64,000 nt of DNA from Dipteris shenzhenensis. Its lineage: Eukaryota; Polypodiophyta; Polypodiopsida; Gleicheniales. Position numbers and translations under genes: made by a program. The stretch is taken from the NCBI GenBank assembly GCA_047967505.1, contig CM106539.1, one strand, 5' to 3'. Positions 1 to 9,844 of the stretch are shown piece by piece. The notes below the pieces were generated by a model. It worked only from the letters and a program-made list of their open reading frames with translations, searched no databases and was not told where the DNA came from. Position 1 is the first letter of the stretch. Each line of letters begins with the position of its first letter.

Positions 1-567
1 ACAGGTGTTGGCTATTGCTCCTGCTCATTGCCACACATGCTTGAGCTCTCAGGAGACTGTGCCTCATTTATTCTGGTTTTGTCCATGTTCTCGTGAGTTT
101 ATTGATCTTCTACGACAGCGCTTGCGAGCAAGATTTCCAACTGTTCCTTTTGGGAAGTCATTCTGGCTTTTTGGTTTTCATCCACGAAGACCAAAGTTTC
201 ACCTTTTCTTGTATGGGTTCGCTATTGGGCACCCTGGACTTTATGGACAGACAGGAACTGTAAAGTCTTTGGTGATCCCAAATTTTCCCTGCTTGGCTTT
301 TTTAAAGCGTTCTCTGCTATTGGGCACTCTGGACTTTATGGACAGACAAGAACTGTAAAGTCTTTGGTAATCCCAAATTTTCCCTGCTTGGCTTTTTTAA
401 GCGTTCTCTGCAGCAATCCTTCTTTGATTGCTTGCAAACGCATTGCATAGATCATCATGTATATCTAGCATACACAGAGATTTTCAGTTGATGTACTTAT
501 GGCTACCTCGTTTTTGAGGTCGCTATTCTTGTAATATAATCAATCAAAAGTGTTCACCAAAAAAAAA
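1..567 (+). mobile_element. LINE 3' end (LN1)
   Basis: This is the last part of an L1-type LINE ORF2, its zf-RVT zinc-binding region (HCHTCLSSQETVPHLFWFCP near the start) and the final YTEIFS stop at about 489-491, followed by an AT-rich 3' UTR. The poly(A) tail at 559-567 is preceded by TTCACC and followed by GTGCG. It is close in sequence to LN10 (29592-31502), so both belong to one family. The reading frame is spoiled by a 95-bp tandem duplication. It lies inside an intron of the kinesin gene, in antisense. Confidence 0.8.
221..409 (+). repeat. 95-bp tandem duplication inside LN1
   Basis: Two near-identical copies (221-315 and 316-409) start GCTATTGGGC and contain TTTATGGACAGACA. The single-copy equivalent is seen in LN10, so the duplication arose within LN1. 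It adds a non-triplet length and breaks the frame. Confidence 0.85.
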
Positions 568-743
568 GTGCGTTGCGGGAGAGAGGGGGGGCGAGGGGCC
601 ATCTTGGCCCCTTAATCATGTGTTCATCTTTTCTCAAGCAATATTGTACATGTCACTTTTCATATTGCAAATATATGAGTAAAGCAATATTCCGCACTCT
701 TATACAAAGCAATCTTTCCATTCCCCTTTAGAGAGCACTTTAA

Positions 744-785
<42 letters not shown>

Positions 786-861
786 AGGGACTCCTTTACT
801 ATTCCCCACTTATAATACATATATCTTCCTTTGATATATGTGTTCACGTCCAAGGTCTTAG

Positions 862-911
<50 letters not shown>

Positions 912-1057
912 AACCCAAGATATAGAGATACAACATCATAACCCATAGTGAAAGTTGCATGAAGAGAAGTTTTAGGTTTACAAGTTATGCTATGTTATCT
1001 TTGAAATCCTTTCTCTATGACAATAATTTAGCCAAAACATTGGATAGGAGGACTTGC
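568..1057 (-). other. Intron sequence with two (CT)n microsatellites
   Basis: No gene is seen here. Two pure CT tracts lie at about 750-782 and 865-906, and a short (GA)n lies just upstream of the next exon at 1265-1282. On the transcript strand the CT tracts read as (GA)n. The rest is AT-rich intron of the kinesin gene. Confidence 0.75.
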
Positions 1058-1123
1058 CTCCCGAACCAGTTCCATAGTGTCCTCCACTTCCAGCCTATGA
1101 GCAGCAATCAGGTCCTCCTCTTC
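1058..1123 (-). CDS. Kinesin-13 exon, start of C-terminal coiled coil, GC donor
   Basis: This short 66-bp exon encodes 22 codons, EEEDLIAAHRLEVEDTMELV plus RE. That is the start of the conserved C-terminal coiled-coil region of plant kinesin-13, where the family has an HRK(E/Q)(I/V)E(D/E)TM pattern. The acceptor GGCAG lies before 1123. The donor is GC rather than GT: GAG followed by GCAAGT, which matches the usual GC-AG consensus. Both junctions are phase 0. The remaining tail exons were not found between 1 and 1057, so the 3' end of the gene lies beyond the left edge. Confidence 0.85.
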
Positions 1124-2366
1124 CTGCCAGGCCAAAAGAGCCTACGTGAAAACTTGCAATATCATTTCCACAAAGCAGTCAAAAGGCAGAAATTAATTTG
1201 GATCTTCCAAGACAACAGGAATACAAACATTTGGGTTTTTTTTAAGGTTCACCTTCAAGATGCTAGAGAGAGAGAGAGAGAGATGTGATATCATATGATA
1301 TTACTCAATCTAAACTGCTTATGCATTCCGAATCAAAGTTAGGACTTGAAAATTGCAACAATTAGCGACTTGCAGCAGTCTAGGACAAAAGAAGAAACAA
1401 CCCAAGAGTGTGTTGAATTTCGTCTTTTTTTAACAAACATAGAATATGGGGTTTCAAGAGTCTGAACAGGCTCAAATTTGGCACAAAACAGGAAAGATCA
1501 TGCTGGTTGGTTAAAGTAGAGGCCTGCACTGTGTAATAATTGTTCACATGGTAGACTTCACTACTGATTCTAAAACACAGTTGATCAAAACAATAAAGTT
1601 GACTGTTACATGTTTGAGAAAAATCCTAACTTTGACCCGAACAAACATACAAGAAAAAGCTACAAGACTCTGATTTCAGGTACTAAGTGCAACATTTCCT
1701 TTATGCACTGAATTGCGTATTAGAGCAGAAGGCACTCAAGATGTGGACAGAATACGTTTAACGTTGAGAGTCATATATGTCTTCTATAAAAGAGGTGGCC
1801 ACATCAGTTCAAACTCAAACTTGTTGACAAGAGAAGAATTAAAGCATTCTCAAAATGGCATCAACTACATATTTATAAATGCTTAAAAGAATTAAACACA
1901 GGAAGAAGATCCAGTTCAAGAAAAGGCATGTTACATATGAAACGAATTGATTAAAGATGCGGAAAAAATCAAGCCCATGTACCACCGGGCATCACAAGAC
2001 TGTGAGCACTGCTATTCCACTACAAAGCTGGCTTGCAAAATGTCACAGAGATTGATTGTAAAGTGTTATTCATCAAATACCACAAGGACTGAATTTATTT
2101 TTTCCTTTTCTCTCACATCACTCCCTCACTTTAAGGCATTTCCATGCATCCATCCAGCTCTAGCACTCAGCCATATCTGCTAAGAGATATAGTTAAAGAT
2201 ATTAAGAAAGAGAAATATTGAAAGCAATAAAATGTATTGCCACTTTAAAACGAAATGGATTACAACTACAAAGCTTACGGGAAAAGCATGTGCAATGTAG
2301 GAAAATCCATGCCATTTTGTATTCCCTCCTACAAGCTAGCTTGCAAAATGCTTTAGCCCTTTTTAC
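1124..2366 (-). other. Kinesin-13 intron, 1,243 bp, no element recognised
   Basis: This intron lies between the linker exon and the coiled-coil exon, from GTAAAA at 2366 to GGCAG at 1124. It is AT-rich and carries a (GA)n of about 18 bp at 1265-1282. No transposon protein fragment or RNA gene was recognised. Confidence 0.8.
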
Positions 2367-3003
2367 CTCAAGTATAGCTGTAATATGACCTTCGTATCCA
2401 TTCTGAGAGTTGACCATGTCAGCAGAATCTCTCAACCTTGGTTGAACATTAGGAACAGGCTCCTCCTTATATAATGGCCGTCTTGATAGTGCATCGTTTC
2501 CTTCCTTTGACTCTCCATTTGAGCCCCGATTCCCATAGTTGTCATACTTTCCATCCTTTACTACTTTGTACTGGGGTGGAGAAACTCTTTCCTGTTCAGT
2601 CCTGTATATTAAACCAACGCCTGCAATATCGGTCTGGTTATTGGAACAGTTAGGTAGGTTGTCTCTGACACTAGCTCGGTCTCTCTCTTTTAAGGACAAA
2701 GGCATTTTGCTATCTTCCCTGCTAGGAAGACCCTGATTCAATGGTGTTGTGCTGGACTGTCCATCTTGTCCTCCAAATTGAGTATGCCAATTTACTTCTT
2801 CCGAGGGCCTCTTACTGTTTTCTGCAGCTCTATATTCAGTATAATCATCTGAGGTTTCCGGTGATTGTGATGGAGGGGAAGAAGTAGCTGAATCCCTCTG
2901 CACTTGCACTCCTGTATTTGGACCAGGATCTCTCTGCATTTGCACCACTGTATTTGGACTAGGATCCCTCTTTGAGTTGCTGTTTTTGGAAAGTCCCTTC
3001 ACC
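2367..3003 (-). CDS. Kinesin-13 exon, post-motor linker
   Basis: This is the largest exon, 637 bp, with 212 codons after the base that completes the split arginine. It starts VKGLSKNSNSKRDPSPN, matching the motor-to-tail junction of plant kinesin-13 proteins. It then becomes a hydrophilic, proline-, serine- and asparagine-rich linker of low conservation. An imperfect repeat near its start (RDPSPNTVVQMQ, RDPGPNTGVQVQ) gives two copies of a short unit. It ends GHITAILE before a GTAAAAAG donor at 2366, and the next exon continues EEEDLIAAHR. An open frame runs past the donor into intron, so the exon end is chosen from the splice site and family continuity. No catalytic residues are expected here. 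Confidence 0.88.
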
Positions 3004-3044
3004 CTGCATGCTTATTCTGGATTTGGTAATATGGACCCAAAGAT

Positions 3045-3077
<33 letters not shown>

Positions 3078-3085
<8 letters not shown>

Positions 3086-3552
3086 CTTTTTTTTTTTTGG
3101 GGGGGGGATAAAATCCAGTGTATTTATATCCTCATAAATTTACAATATGGGAAGTCTCCCACACACACATACACACACACTTTTTTTTTGGGGGAAGCCA
3201 GTTTTATTATATTACAAGAAGCTGTCAACCTGTCCCCCAAAAAAGAGGGGACAAGTAGTTACGACACCAAAAGATCTAATTATAGGACAAAAAGGCAGGA
3301 TAATCCAGATCTCGTACATGCAGGCAATCAAAGAATGACTGTCGTAGAAGAAATGATACTTAGACAGGGAAGGTCACCAAAGACTCACACGCGCGCGCAC
3401 ATTTTTTTCGTTGTAAAATAAACTTTCCACCAAGAAAACATTTACATTCATAGCTGTCCCAGAGTGGGGCAGCTACTACTCACAACAGAATACTGACAAC
3501 TAAAAGTAGCAAACACTGCTCCAGGAAAGAGCAGCACACACACACACACTTT
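3078..3552 (-). mobile_element. Stack of very short LINE tails separated by CA tracts
   Basis: Read on the minus strand, three short pieces each end in a poly(A) run followed by a GT tract: T-runs at about 3087-3098, 3181-3189 and 3402-3408, each preceded on the plus strand by CACACA. The pieces are only about 70-210 bp and carry no recognisable protein. The fourth T-run, at about 3550, is the 3' end of LN2. The arrangement looks like successive strongly 5'-truncated LINE insertions into one CA/GT microsatellite. A (TC)n tract (3046-3078) adjoins the stack, which sits about 80 bp from the acceptor of the linker exon. Confidence 0.6.
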
Positions 3553-5487
3553 GTTTTTGGGTGAAACCACTCTATTTATATCAAGAAAAGTTTTTACAAT
3601 GAGTATAGTCTAAAGAAAAGACTATTCTGAAAAATCAAAAGCAGTGGGAAAACACCTCTCATACAGAGATTGCCGTAACGATGCTCTAAAAAACTCATAA
3701 GGTTGGAGCAATGGCTTCCCCAAGAACACTTGATTCCTCGGCTTCCAAATGGTCCATAGTGCCCAAAATCTGGCCCAATTAAAAAAAAAAGAGAGAGTAT
3801 TGGGCCTGTACTGTAGTAAGCCTGCCAAAGATCCAGAAATATTTCCCAAAACAATGACCAGGGAAACGCAATCGAAGATAGTGGGAAATACAGTGCAAGA
3901 GATCTCTAGACTGAGGACAAAGCCATAAAAGATGTGGAACAGTCTTAGAAGAACTGAAACACCTCAAACAATGAGGATTTGCAATCTTGCACTTAGCCAA
4001 AGTGACACCCACTGAAAAAAACACACACCAAACATCTCCAAAGAAACAATCTTTGCTGTAAAGGCAGTTTATTTCTTCATAATTGTTGAAGATTTGACTT
4101 CCACCAAGAAAGAGATTTATGCAGATGCCATAGAGTATTCCCATGCTCAGCAATCCATGGAGAAGGCAAAATCAACCTATAAACTTTCATAGAAGTAATA
4201 GCCTGCAAAGAAAGTGGGCGTAAGCCTAGAGTAGCAGATATGAGGTGCCCATCTAGAAGTCTATGAGATTCATCAGATGAAGGAATTGGGACAAGGGACT
4301 GCAATAAATCACTTATTTTCCTCCATATGGATCGACGATGCCATCCGGAAAGGATAATATATTCAACTAAACATGCACGGCATCATCAATGTAAAGAATC
4401 CTAAGCTTCATCAGATTGTATGTCCGAACTGGTTCCTAAGCAAGAGGCATATCAAAGACTGAGCTCCAGTGTATGCTTTCTTGACAAAGAGAGTTGGGCT
4501 GAGCTGAATTGGCAGGAGACCATTTAACTTTAGAAAGCACTCACTTCCAATCTTGTACTAAAGAAGATGAGAAAGGACAGCCCGGAATAACGCCTTGAAA
4601 TTTACCAATGACCACCTCCCAATGATCCGTAATCCAATCCCCATAAGCATGTGTCCTCATGTTCATACACATGGCTGCCAACATGACAGACCATGTCTGT
4701 TTTTGCTGAAAAAAGGTAGGAAGCATAGTCGTCTTCCTAGATAGGATGTTAAACTGAATGTTCAGTATGTTAAGACCCCCATGCATTTTGGGAGAAAATA
4801 CATAATGCATTCTTAACAGCCTTAAACCCTTCATACAAGATTTTGTCTTCCAAAAAAGCTCCATCACATGCGACATGAAAGCATTGATGTCTTTTAAATT
4901 CCAATGTAAAAGCGGCAGATAGAATTGAACATCAGCCATAACACTGGATTGTACAATTCTGAGGCGAACATGAAGAGGCCATGTAGATAATTTCCAGTAA
5001 TCTAACTTCTGATAAAGCTTCTCAGATACCCATACCATTGCTGTTTAATAGTAATGTTTCAGCCCACAGGATAGCCCAAATGCCTGACAATTTGATCAGG
5101 AGGCAAAATTTGACTAGGCCAAAGAAGCGAGTGCCAATCGCAAGCTTTCAAGAGCAAAAGCTTAGATTTGTCAAAATTAATATGCAGACCAGCAGCCAAT
5201 CCATAATCAGCCATTGCTGTTTAATAGTAATGTTCCAGCCCACAGGATAGCCCAAATGCCTGACAATTTGATCAGGAGGCAAAATTTGATTAGGCCAAAG
5301 AAGCGAGTGCCAATCGCAAGCTTTCAAGAGCAAAAGCTTAGATTTGTCAAAATTAATATGCAGACCAGCAGCCAATCCATAATCAGAAAGAGTACTCATG
5401 AGAAGTCTAAGTTCAGCAGGAGTATTTAGGGGCATGAAAAAAGAGTCATCAGCATATGCCTGTGCCAAAAAATATTGAGCTCCAGGT
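3550..5487 (-). mobile_element. 5'-truncated LINE (LN2), RT palm to 3' end
   Basis: On the minus strand this holds the RT catalytic motif [10 protein letters not shown] (about 5440-5469), the following palm/thumb region (QIVRHLGYPVGW), a connection region (4541-5038), and the C-terminal zf-RVT region (about 3780-4150, with HCLRCFSSSKTVPHLLWLCP). The reading frame is broken several times and by a 176-bp tandem duplication. The 3' end is TTTCACC plus an A-rich tail, then (GT)n, like the plus-strand LINEs of this window. Its 5' boundary abuts the gypsy RT at about 5487. It is a dead copy, in sense with the kinesin gene. Confidence 0.8.
5041..5392 (-). repeat. 176-bp tandem duplication in LN2
   Basis: Copies at 5041-5216 and 5217-5392 differ at only a few positions (for example AATGTTTCAG against AATGTTCCAG). 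The unit covers part of the RT just after the YADD motif. Since 176 is not a multiple of three, it disrupts ORF2. Confidence 0.9.
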
Positions 5488-6345
5488 AGTCAGTAGATCA
5501 TCAATTCTAGGGATAGGAAACCTATTCTTAACTGTCATTTTCTTCAAATCCCTGTAATCAATACACATTCTAAATGAGCCATCCTTCTTCTTAAACAATA
5601 ACACAGGAGAGGCAAAGGGTGACTGACTGTGTGTAATAAATTCCTTGTCAAGGAGTTCCTTTATTTGCCTTGCCACCTCTTCCCTTTCAGCTCTAGAAAG
5701 TTTGTATGGAGCTTTGTTGATTGGCTTAGATTCTGGCTCTAACACAATTGCATGATCCACATCTCTCATGGGAGGGAGATGGTTGGGAAGATCAGCAAAT
5801 ACATCAGAGTATTGCTGTGATAGAAACTGCATGTCTTTATCCTCCACCAACAACCCATTACCCTCTTGAGACTTGGTCAACTGAATAGCATAGACTCCAC
5901 AAACACTTTTGAGGTCTCTGGCCATTCTTCTTGCAGAAATTAAGGACAATTTAGGAGATTGGTGACCCATCAAAGTGATGTGCTTACCTTCATGCATAAA
6001 CTTCATATACAGTCTGTTAAAGTCCATAGAGAATTCTCCCAAGGTTCTCAACCATTCACAACCAAGGACAATGTCAATAGGTCCCATAACCAAGACAAAT
6101 AGATCTCCATGAAAAGTATAGTCTTGAGAAAGTTGCACTTGAGCAGCCTGACAATATTGCTTACTATGGAAATGCTAACCATTAGCCACCTCAACTTTGA
6201 TCCCATGATCCAAAGTGGATGAGCATAACCTCACTGTTTGAAGTGTCTTTGCATTAATGAAGTTATGAGTGCTCCCACTGTTAACCAAAATGTGGACTGG
6301 TCTGTTATTGATTGTTCCTTTTAACCTAAGGGTTTAAGAGCCCTT
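5487..6345 (-). pseudogene. Gypsy protease and N-terminal RT remnant
   Basis: The reading contains a retropepsin motif VNSGSTHNFIN where the catalytic aspartate of (V)DSGS is replaced by asparagine (codon at about 6280-6282), so the protease would be inactive. Downstream come [10 protein letters not shown], the RT entry region ([20 protein letters not shown] and IDYRDLKK) and FPIPRIDD. The catalytic YxDD of RT is lost with the truncation at about 5487. A stop lies near 6172 between the protease core and the following segment. The fragment shows only the fingers part of RT and cannot be functional. Confidence 0.85.
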
Positions 6346-8226
6346 GCAGCCCATAAAAACATCAAAAGATATGTTGTACACAACTGATTGTGTATCCCAA
6401 TACACTTCATCATCATCAACAGCATCATTTCCATCAGAATTTCTGATCTCATCCTCATTATCTTCAACAACTTCAATGTTCCATTGTCTAGATCTATTTG
6501 AGCACCTTGGTAAACTATCATCCATAAGCATGGTGTCAAACATGGATAACCCACCTGGATTAAAGGGAAAGGTGGTCCTCTTTTTGGAACTACGATGCTC
6601 ATCATCATCAAGGCCTTCATTCTCACAGTCCTGATATTCATGAAATTCAGATTCTCCTGCAGATGTATTAGGAGATAAATCCTCATCAATCTCTAAAATC
6701 AAGCTCAACTTTGCTCCTGTTTTTGCTTTGCACACATTCCTATGTTCAGGGGTCTACTTGTCAACACAAAGGTAGCACAAATTCTTCTTCTTCCTGTCAT
6801 CGATAATTGCTTGAGATAACTGCTTAACCAACTTGTTTCTTTTGTCACTCAGATCATCCTTTGGAGTGGGTTTAAAGGATGACTTGACATCTGTAGCCTT
6901 GTAAGCCTTAGGTTGTCCCATGCCACTGCCATACACTGTGGGGAACCTAGAAATAGAAGAAGTTGTAGCAGGTGCAGGAAGTTTGCTTTCATCATTGGAA
7001 ACCCCTTTGACCATAGGCTTAGTTCCAAAGTGACCAATACCCAAAGTCTTCTCCTTCCCATTGTATTTGGGTTCATAAAACTCTGCCAATTGCATGGCCT
7101 CTTTAAGAGAATTGGGCTTTTGAGCTGCAACATCTGAAGCAATACTAGGGTGCAGACAATGGATGAACTTGAGCATTCTAACTCTTTCATCAATATCATG
7201 AACAAACAAAGCCAATTTCCAAAACTGTTTGATATAATTTTTTACTGATCCTTGCTGAGTAAGATCATACCACTTACAAATATATTGATCCCTAGTAAAA
7301 GGAGATATAAAAGTTTTAAGCGTTTCAGCCTTGAATTCATCCCAAGCATTAGAAGTTAACCCTTCTTGCTGTAGATGCCTCCATTAAGAGTGGGCATAAT
7401 CTTCCAAATGAAGAACAGCAAATCAGATCTTACCTTGATCACCCTTTGGATATAGAAGGAAGTAATCATCCATCTTGCTGAGCCATTCCTCCAATTCCTC
7501 AGGAGAGGTAGAATCACCTTTGAACTTAGGAGGTATAATCTTGTCTTTCATATCTTTGTCTTGATGAACAGGTCCTTTTGGTTCAATAGATTTAACTGCT
7601 TGTATATATTGCTGGAATGTCATTGCTGCCCTAAGGTCTGCTGGTAGCAACTTATATTCATGGAATTTTTGACACAACTCTTCAGCTGCTGAACTGTTAT
7701 TATTAGAAGTCTTACCATGTGCTGAATCCTTATCTATATGAGCTGTAACTCCACTAGAGTGATAGGTCCTTCGGGCAGAAGCCATAAAACCAACCGGTTC
7801 AGTTACATGTATAGAATGATCATCATCATCATTTGAACCTGAGTCTCAATCAATTTGGGGATCCACAGGTCTCTTCCCATCATAAATTTGGTTTCTCTTT
7901 AACTGGTCAAACCTTTTATTAAAAATGGCAGACATGTTCTGCATCCTTTGGTCCATCCTCTGATTATTGGTCTTAATCTCATTAGTTAACTCCTTGAATA
8001 TTTGTAGCATTGGGTCCATATAACTCTTTATGATTTGCTCTTGGTTAAGGGATGCTTGTACTTGAGGAGTTGCTGCTAAATCCCCTTGAACATTGCCAAC
8101 ATGAGGATCATTGGGCTCAGAAACTACAGCCTGATCATCAATTGGTTCCTTTTCTGAGATGGAATCAAGCATACCCATTGGTTGTTTACTAGCTTGACTA
8201 GTAGATCTCTTCATAGGCATCTTCAA
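6334..8226 (-). pseudogene. Gypsy gag polyprotein remnant
   Basis: The likely start is MKMPMKRSTSQ at 8226, followed by a helical region rich in Q and R, then the Retrotrans_gag core (PPKFKGDSTSPEELEEWLSK, about 7440-7560, and the AWDEFKAETLK region near 7340). After that comes a linker with many K/P residues and a CCHC-like knuckle (NLCYLCVDK, stop, TPEHRNVC) near 6740-6790. In-frame stops occur near 7845, 7422 and 6753; the last falls where related gags usually have tryptophan (KW). An acidic DDDE-rich stretch follows the knuckle. All breaks are typical of an old copy. Confidence 0.8.
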
Positions 8227-9067
8227 TTACTAGAATCTAGAGTAAATGCACTGTCTTAAGCCCTAATCAAGAATCAGTACCAAAAGCCCCAAATGCTAGT
8301 CTTGCCCTAATTTTGCAAGTCAACTTTCAGAGAGAAAACTTGAAATTTCCCACTTGATTAGGCGATCCTTATGCCAAGACTCAACCAAAGAGCCAATCAG
8401 GTGTAGAAATTTGTAACATTACACCTAGATGGCGAGAAATTGCTAGACTTTTGCAAATGACAATCCTGCGCTAGCTGTTGCAACTGATTTTTGAAATTCT
8501 CACTAATAAAAACCAGATCACTATCACACTTTGTCAATTGCATTCATGGATCTAGGCAACCATCTGCACTAAAGCTGACCGGAGATGGAGCTGTGCATCT
8601 GAAGTTCACAGCAGTTCCTCCATGCCAGCCAGTCGAAATAGCTCATAACTCCTCCAAATAGTCTCGGATCACCACCAGACTTAGGGAGCAACCTTATGAG
8701 ATTAGTGCGAACTAATCAAGCCAAGAACGTCTTAGTTTGGTGCAACAAAACAGCAGATCGTTGCTTTCTTCAGCCTCTTGCACCAGAGAGAAAATTCACT
8801 TCAATGTTGACTAAATACTCCACCATTTTAGGATTCTCACACATAGAAATGATCAGGGAAGCAAGGGCTTTCCACTAATGCAAGAAGCCCCAAATTCTGA
8901 GCACTTCGAAAATCAAGGTTTCTCAGAGCCTGCCACCATGCGGCAGCTCACAACAAAGAGCACTTCTGGCACTGAATTTTTGCAAAGAGGTAGGCCCTAG
9001 GCTCAAGAGTAGATGCTCCAAATTTCAAAGTGATTGGACAAAGAATTTTCCTCAAATTCCCACGAAA
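8227..9067 (-). other. Untranslated leader of the gypsy element
   Basis: This about 840-bp stretch between the primer binding site and the gag start has no convincing open frame on the minus strand. It is AT-rich with short C-rich patches and is taken as the leader containing packaging signals, by position only. Confidence 0.5.
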
Positions 9068-9083
9068 GGTGCTCTGATACCAA
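9068..9083 (-). other. Primer binding site, initiator tRNA-Met type
   Basis: The minus strand reads TTGGTATCAGAGCACC immediately after the LTR end. The TGGTATCAGAGC core is the standard plant LTR-retrotransposon site complementary to the 3' end of initiator tRNA-Met. Confidence 0.85.
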
Positions 9084-9525
9084 TGCAACAGGACTGCTCC
9101 TAACTAACAGTAAACACTACTAAGTTTAGTACAATTTGCACGAGAGTTAAGTAGTGTAGTACCTTATGTTTAGGAAAAGGATAAGAGAGAAAGATCATGG
9201 GCTAGATCTTCAACAAGGACTTGTGAGGGGCTGCACAAGGACAGGAGGAAGTCAATCCTTTTTAGAATTCAGTTGAGTATTGAACTCTTGCTGTATATTC
9301 TATTTCAGTAATGAAGTACAAGTCATGAATGAATTGCGAAGTACAAGAGCCCTTATATAGGTATGGCCCAGGGCAGTACAAAGCAGTATTGCTTATGGGA
9401 TTACCTCCTAGGATGCCACGTGGCAACTTATGGTATCCCCCAAAAAAAGAAGAAAACACTTACAAGCCAATAAAGGCCTTTCTACTAACTTTTAGCCTAA
9501 GTAAAAAGTAACCCTCTGTTACATT
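9084..9525 (-). mobile_element. 5' LTR of the gypsy element (442 bp)
   Basis: On the minus strand the LTR starts TGTAACAG (9525) and ends CTGTTGCA (9084), a near-perfect 8-bp terminal inverted repeat with TG...CA ends. It directly precedes the primer binding site. The second LTR is not in the window, so age by LTR divergence cannot be estimated. Confidence 0.8.
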
Positions 9526-9534
9526 CATACCGTC

Positions 9535-9760
9535 GAAAATCCGCACGATTTTGTCCATACAGCCAAGAAAATTCTGTACATTTTTGTCCGTCCAATTTTG
9601 TCCGTACAATCGGAAAAAATCTGTACAATTTTGCTGTCAGAAAATTCCCCCTAATATAAAAAGAAAAAAAAATCATATTGCCAAAAATCCTTACGATTTT
9701 GTCCATACAGCCAGGAAAAATCTGTACAGTTTTGTCCGTACAATTTTGTACCCGCTGTGC
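9535..9760 (+). promoter_or_regulatory. LN3 5' region with repeated CGTACA/CATACA motifs
   Basis: The stretch has several copies of a GTCC(G/A)TACA motif, including TCCGTACAA at 9601-9609 and 9735-9743, and CTGTACA variants between them. TNCGTACAA is the known binding core of plant SBP-box (SPL) transcription factors; whether these proteins bind here is inference. Similar motif clusters occur in the 5' regions of LN8 and LN10, so the feature is shared by several LINE families in the window. Confidence 0.45.
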
Positions 9761-9844
9761 TTTCCTCCTTGTAAAGCTTTGCTGCTTCCAAGCCTTTTCC
9801 TTGACTCGAATGGCAGATTGTTCACAAAGACAAGTCGGATTCAA

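Larger units (their letters stand above)
5487..9525 (-). mobile_element. Ty3/gypsy LTR retrotransposon, 3' part missing
   Basis: Reading on the minus strand there is a 5' LTR (9084-9525), a tRNA-iMet primer binding site, a leader, gag, a protease region and the beginning of reverse transcriptase, where the element stops abruptly inside the FPIPRIDD block at about 5487 and LINE LN2 begins. RNase H, integrase and the 3' LTR are absent. The order gag-PR-RT and the motifs ([24 protein letters not shown]-like retropepsin region) place it in Ty3/gypsy. Several stop codons show it is dead. It is in sense with the kinesin gene, within its 17-kb intron. Confidence 0.88.

Noticed and set aside
2539-2736. 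Plus-strand open frame opposite the kinesin linker exon
   Set aside because: It is a shadow of the minus-strand exon, which has splice sites and family similarity.
9329-9511. Plus-strand open frame of 60 codons
   Set aside because: It lies within the gypsy LTR on the opposite strand and has no family features.
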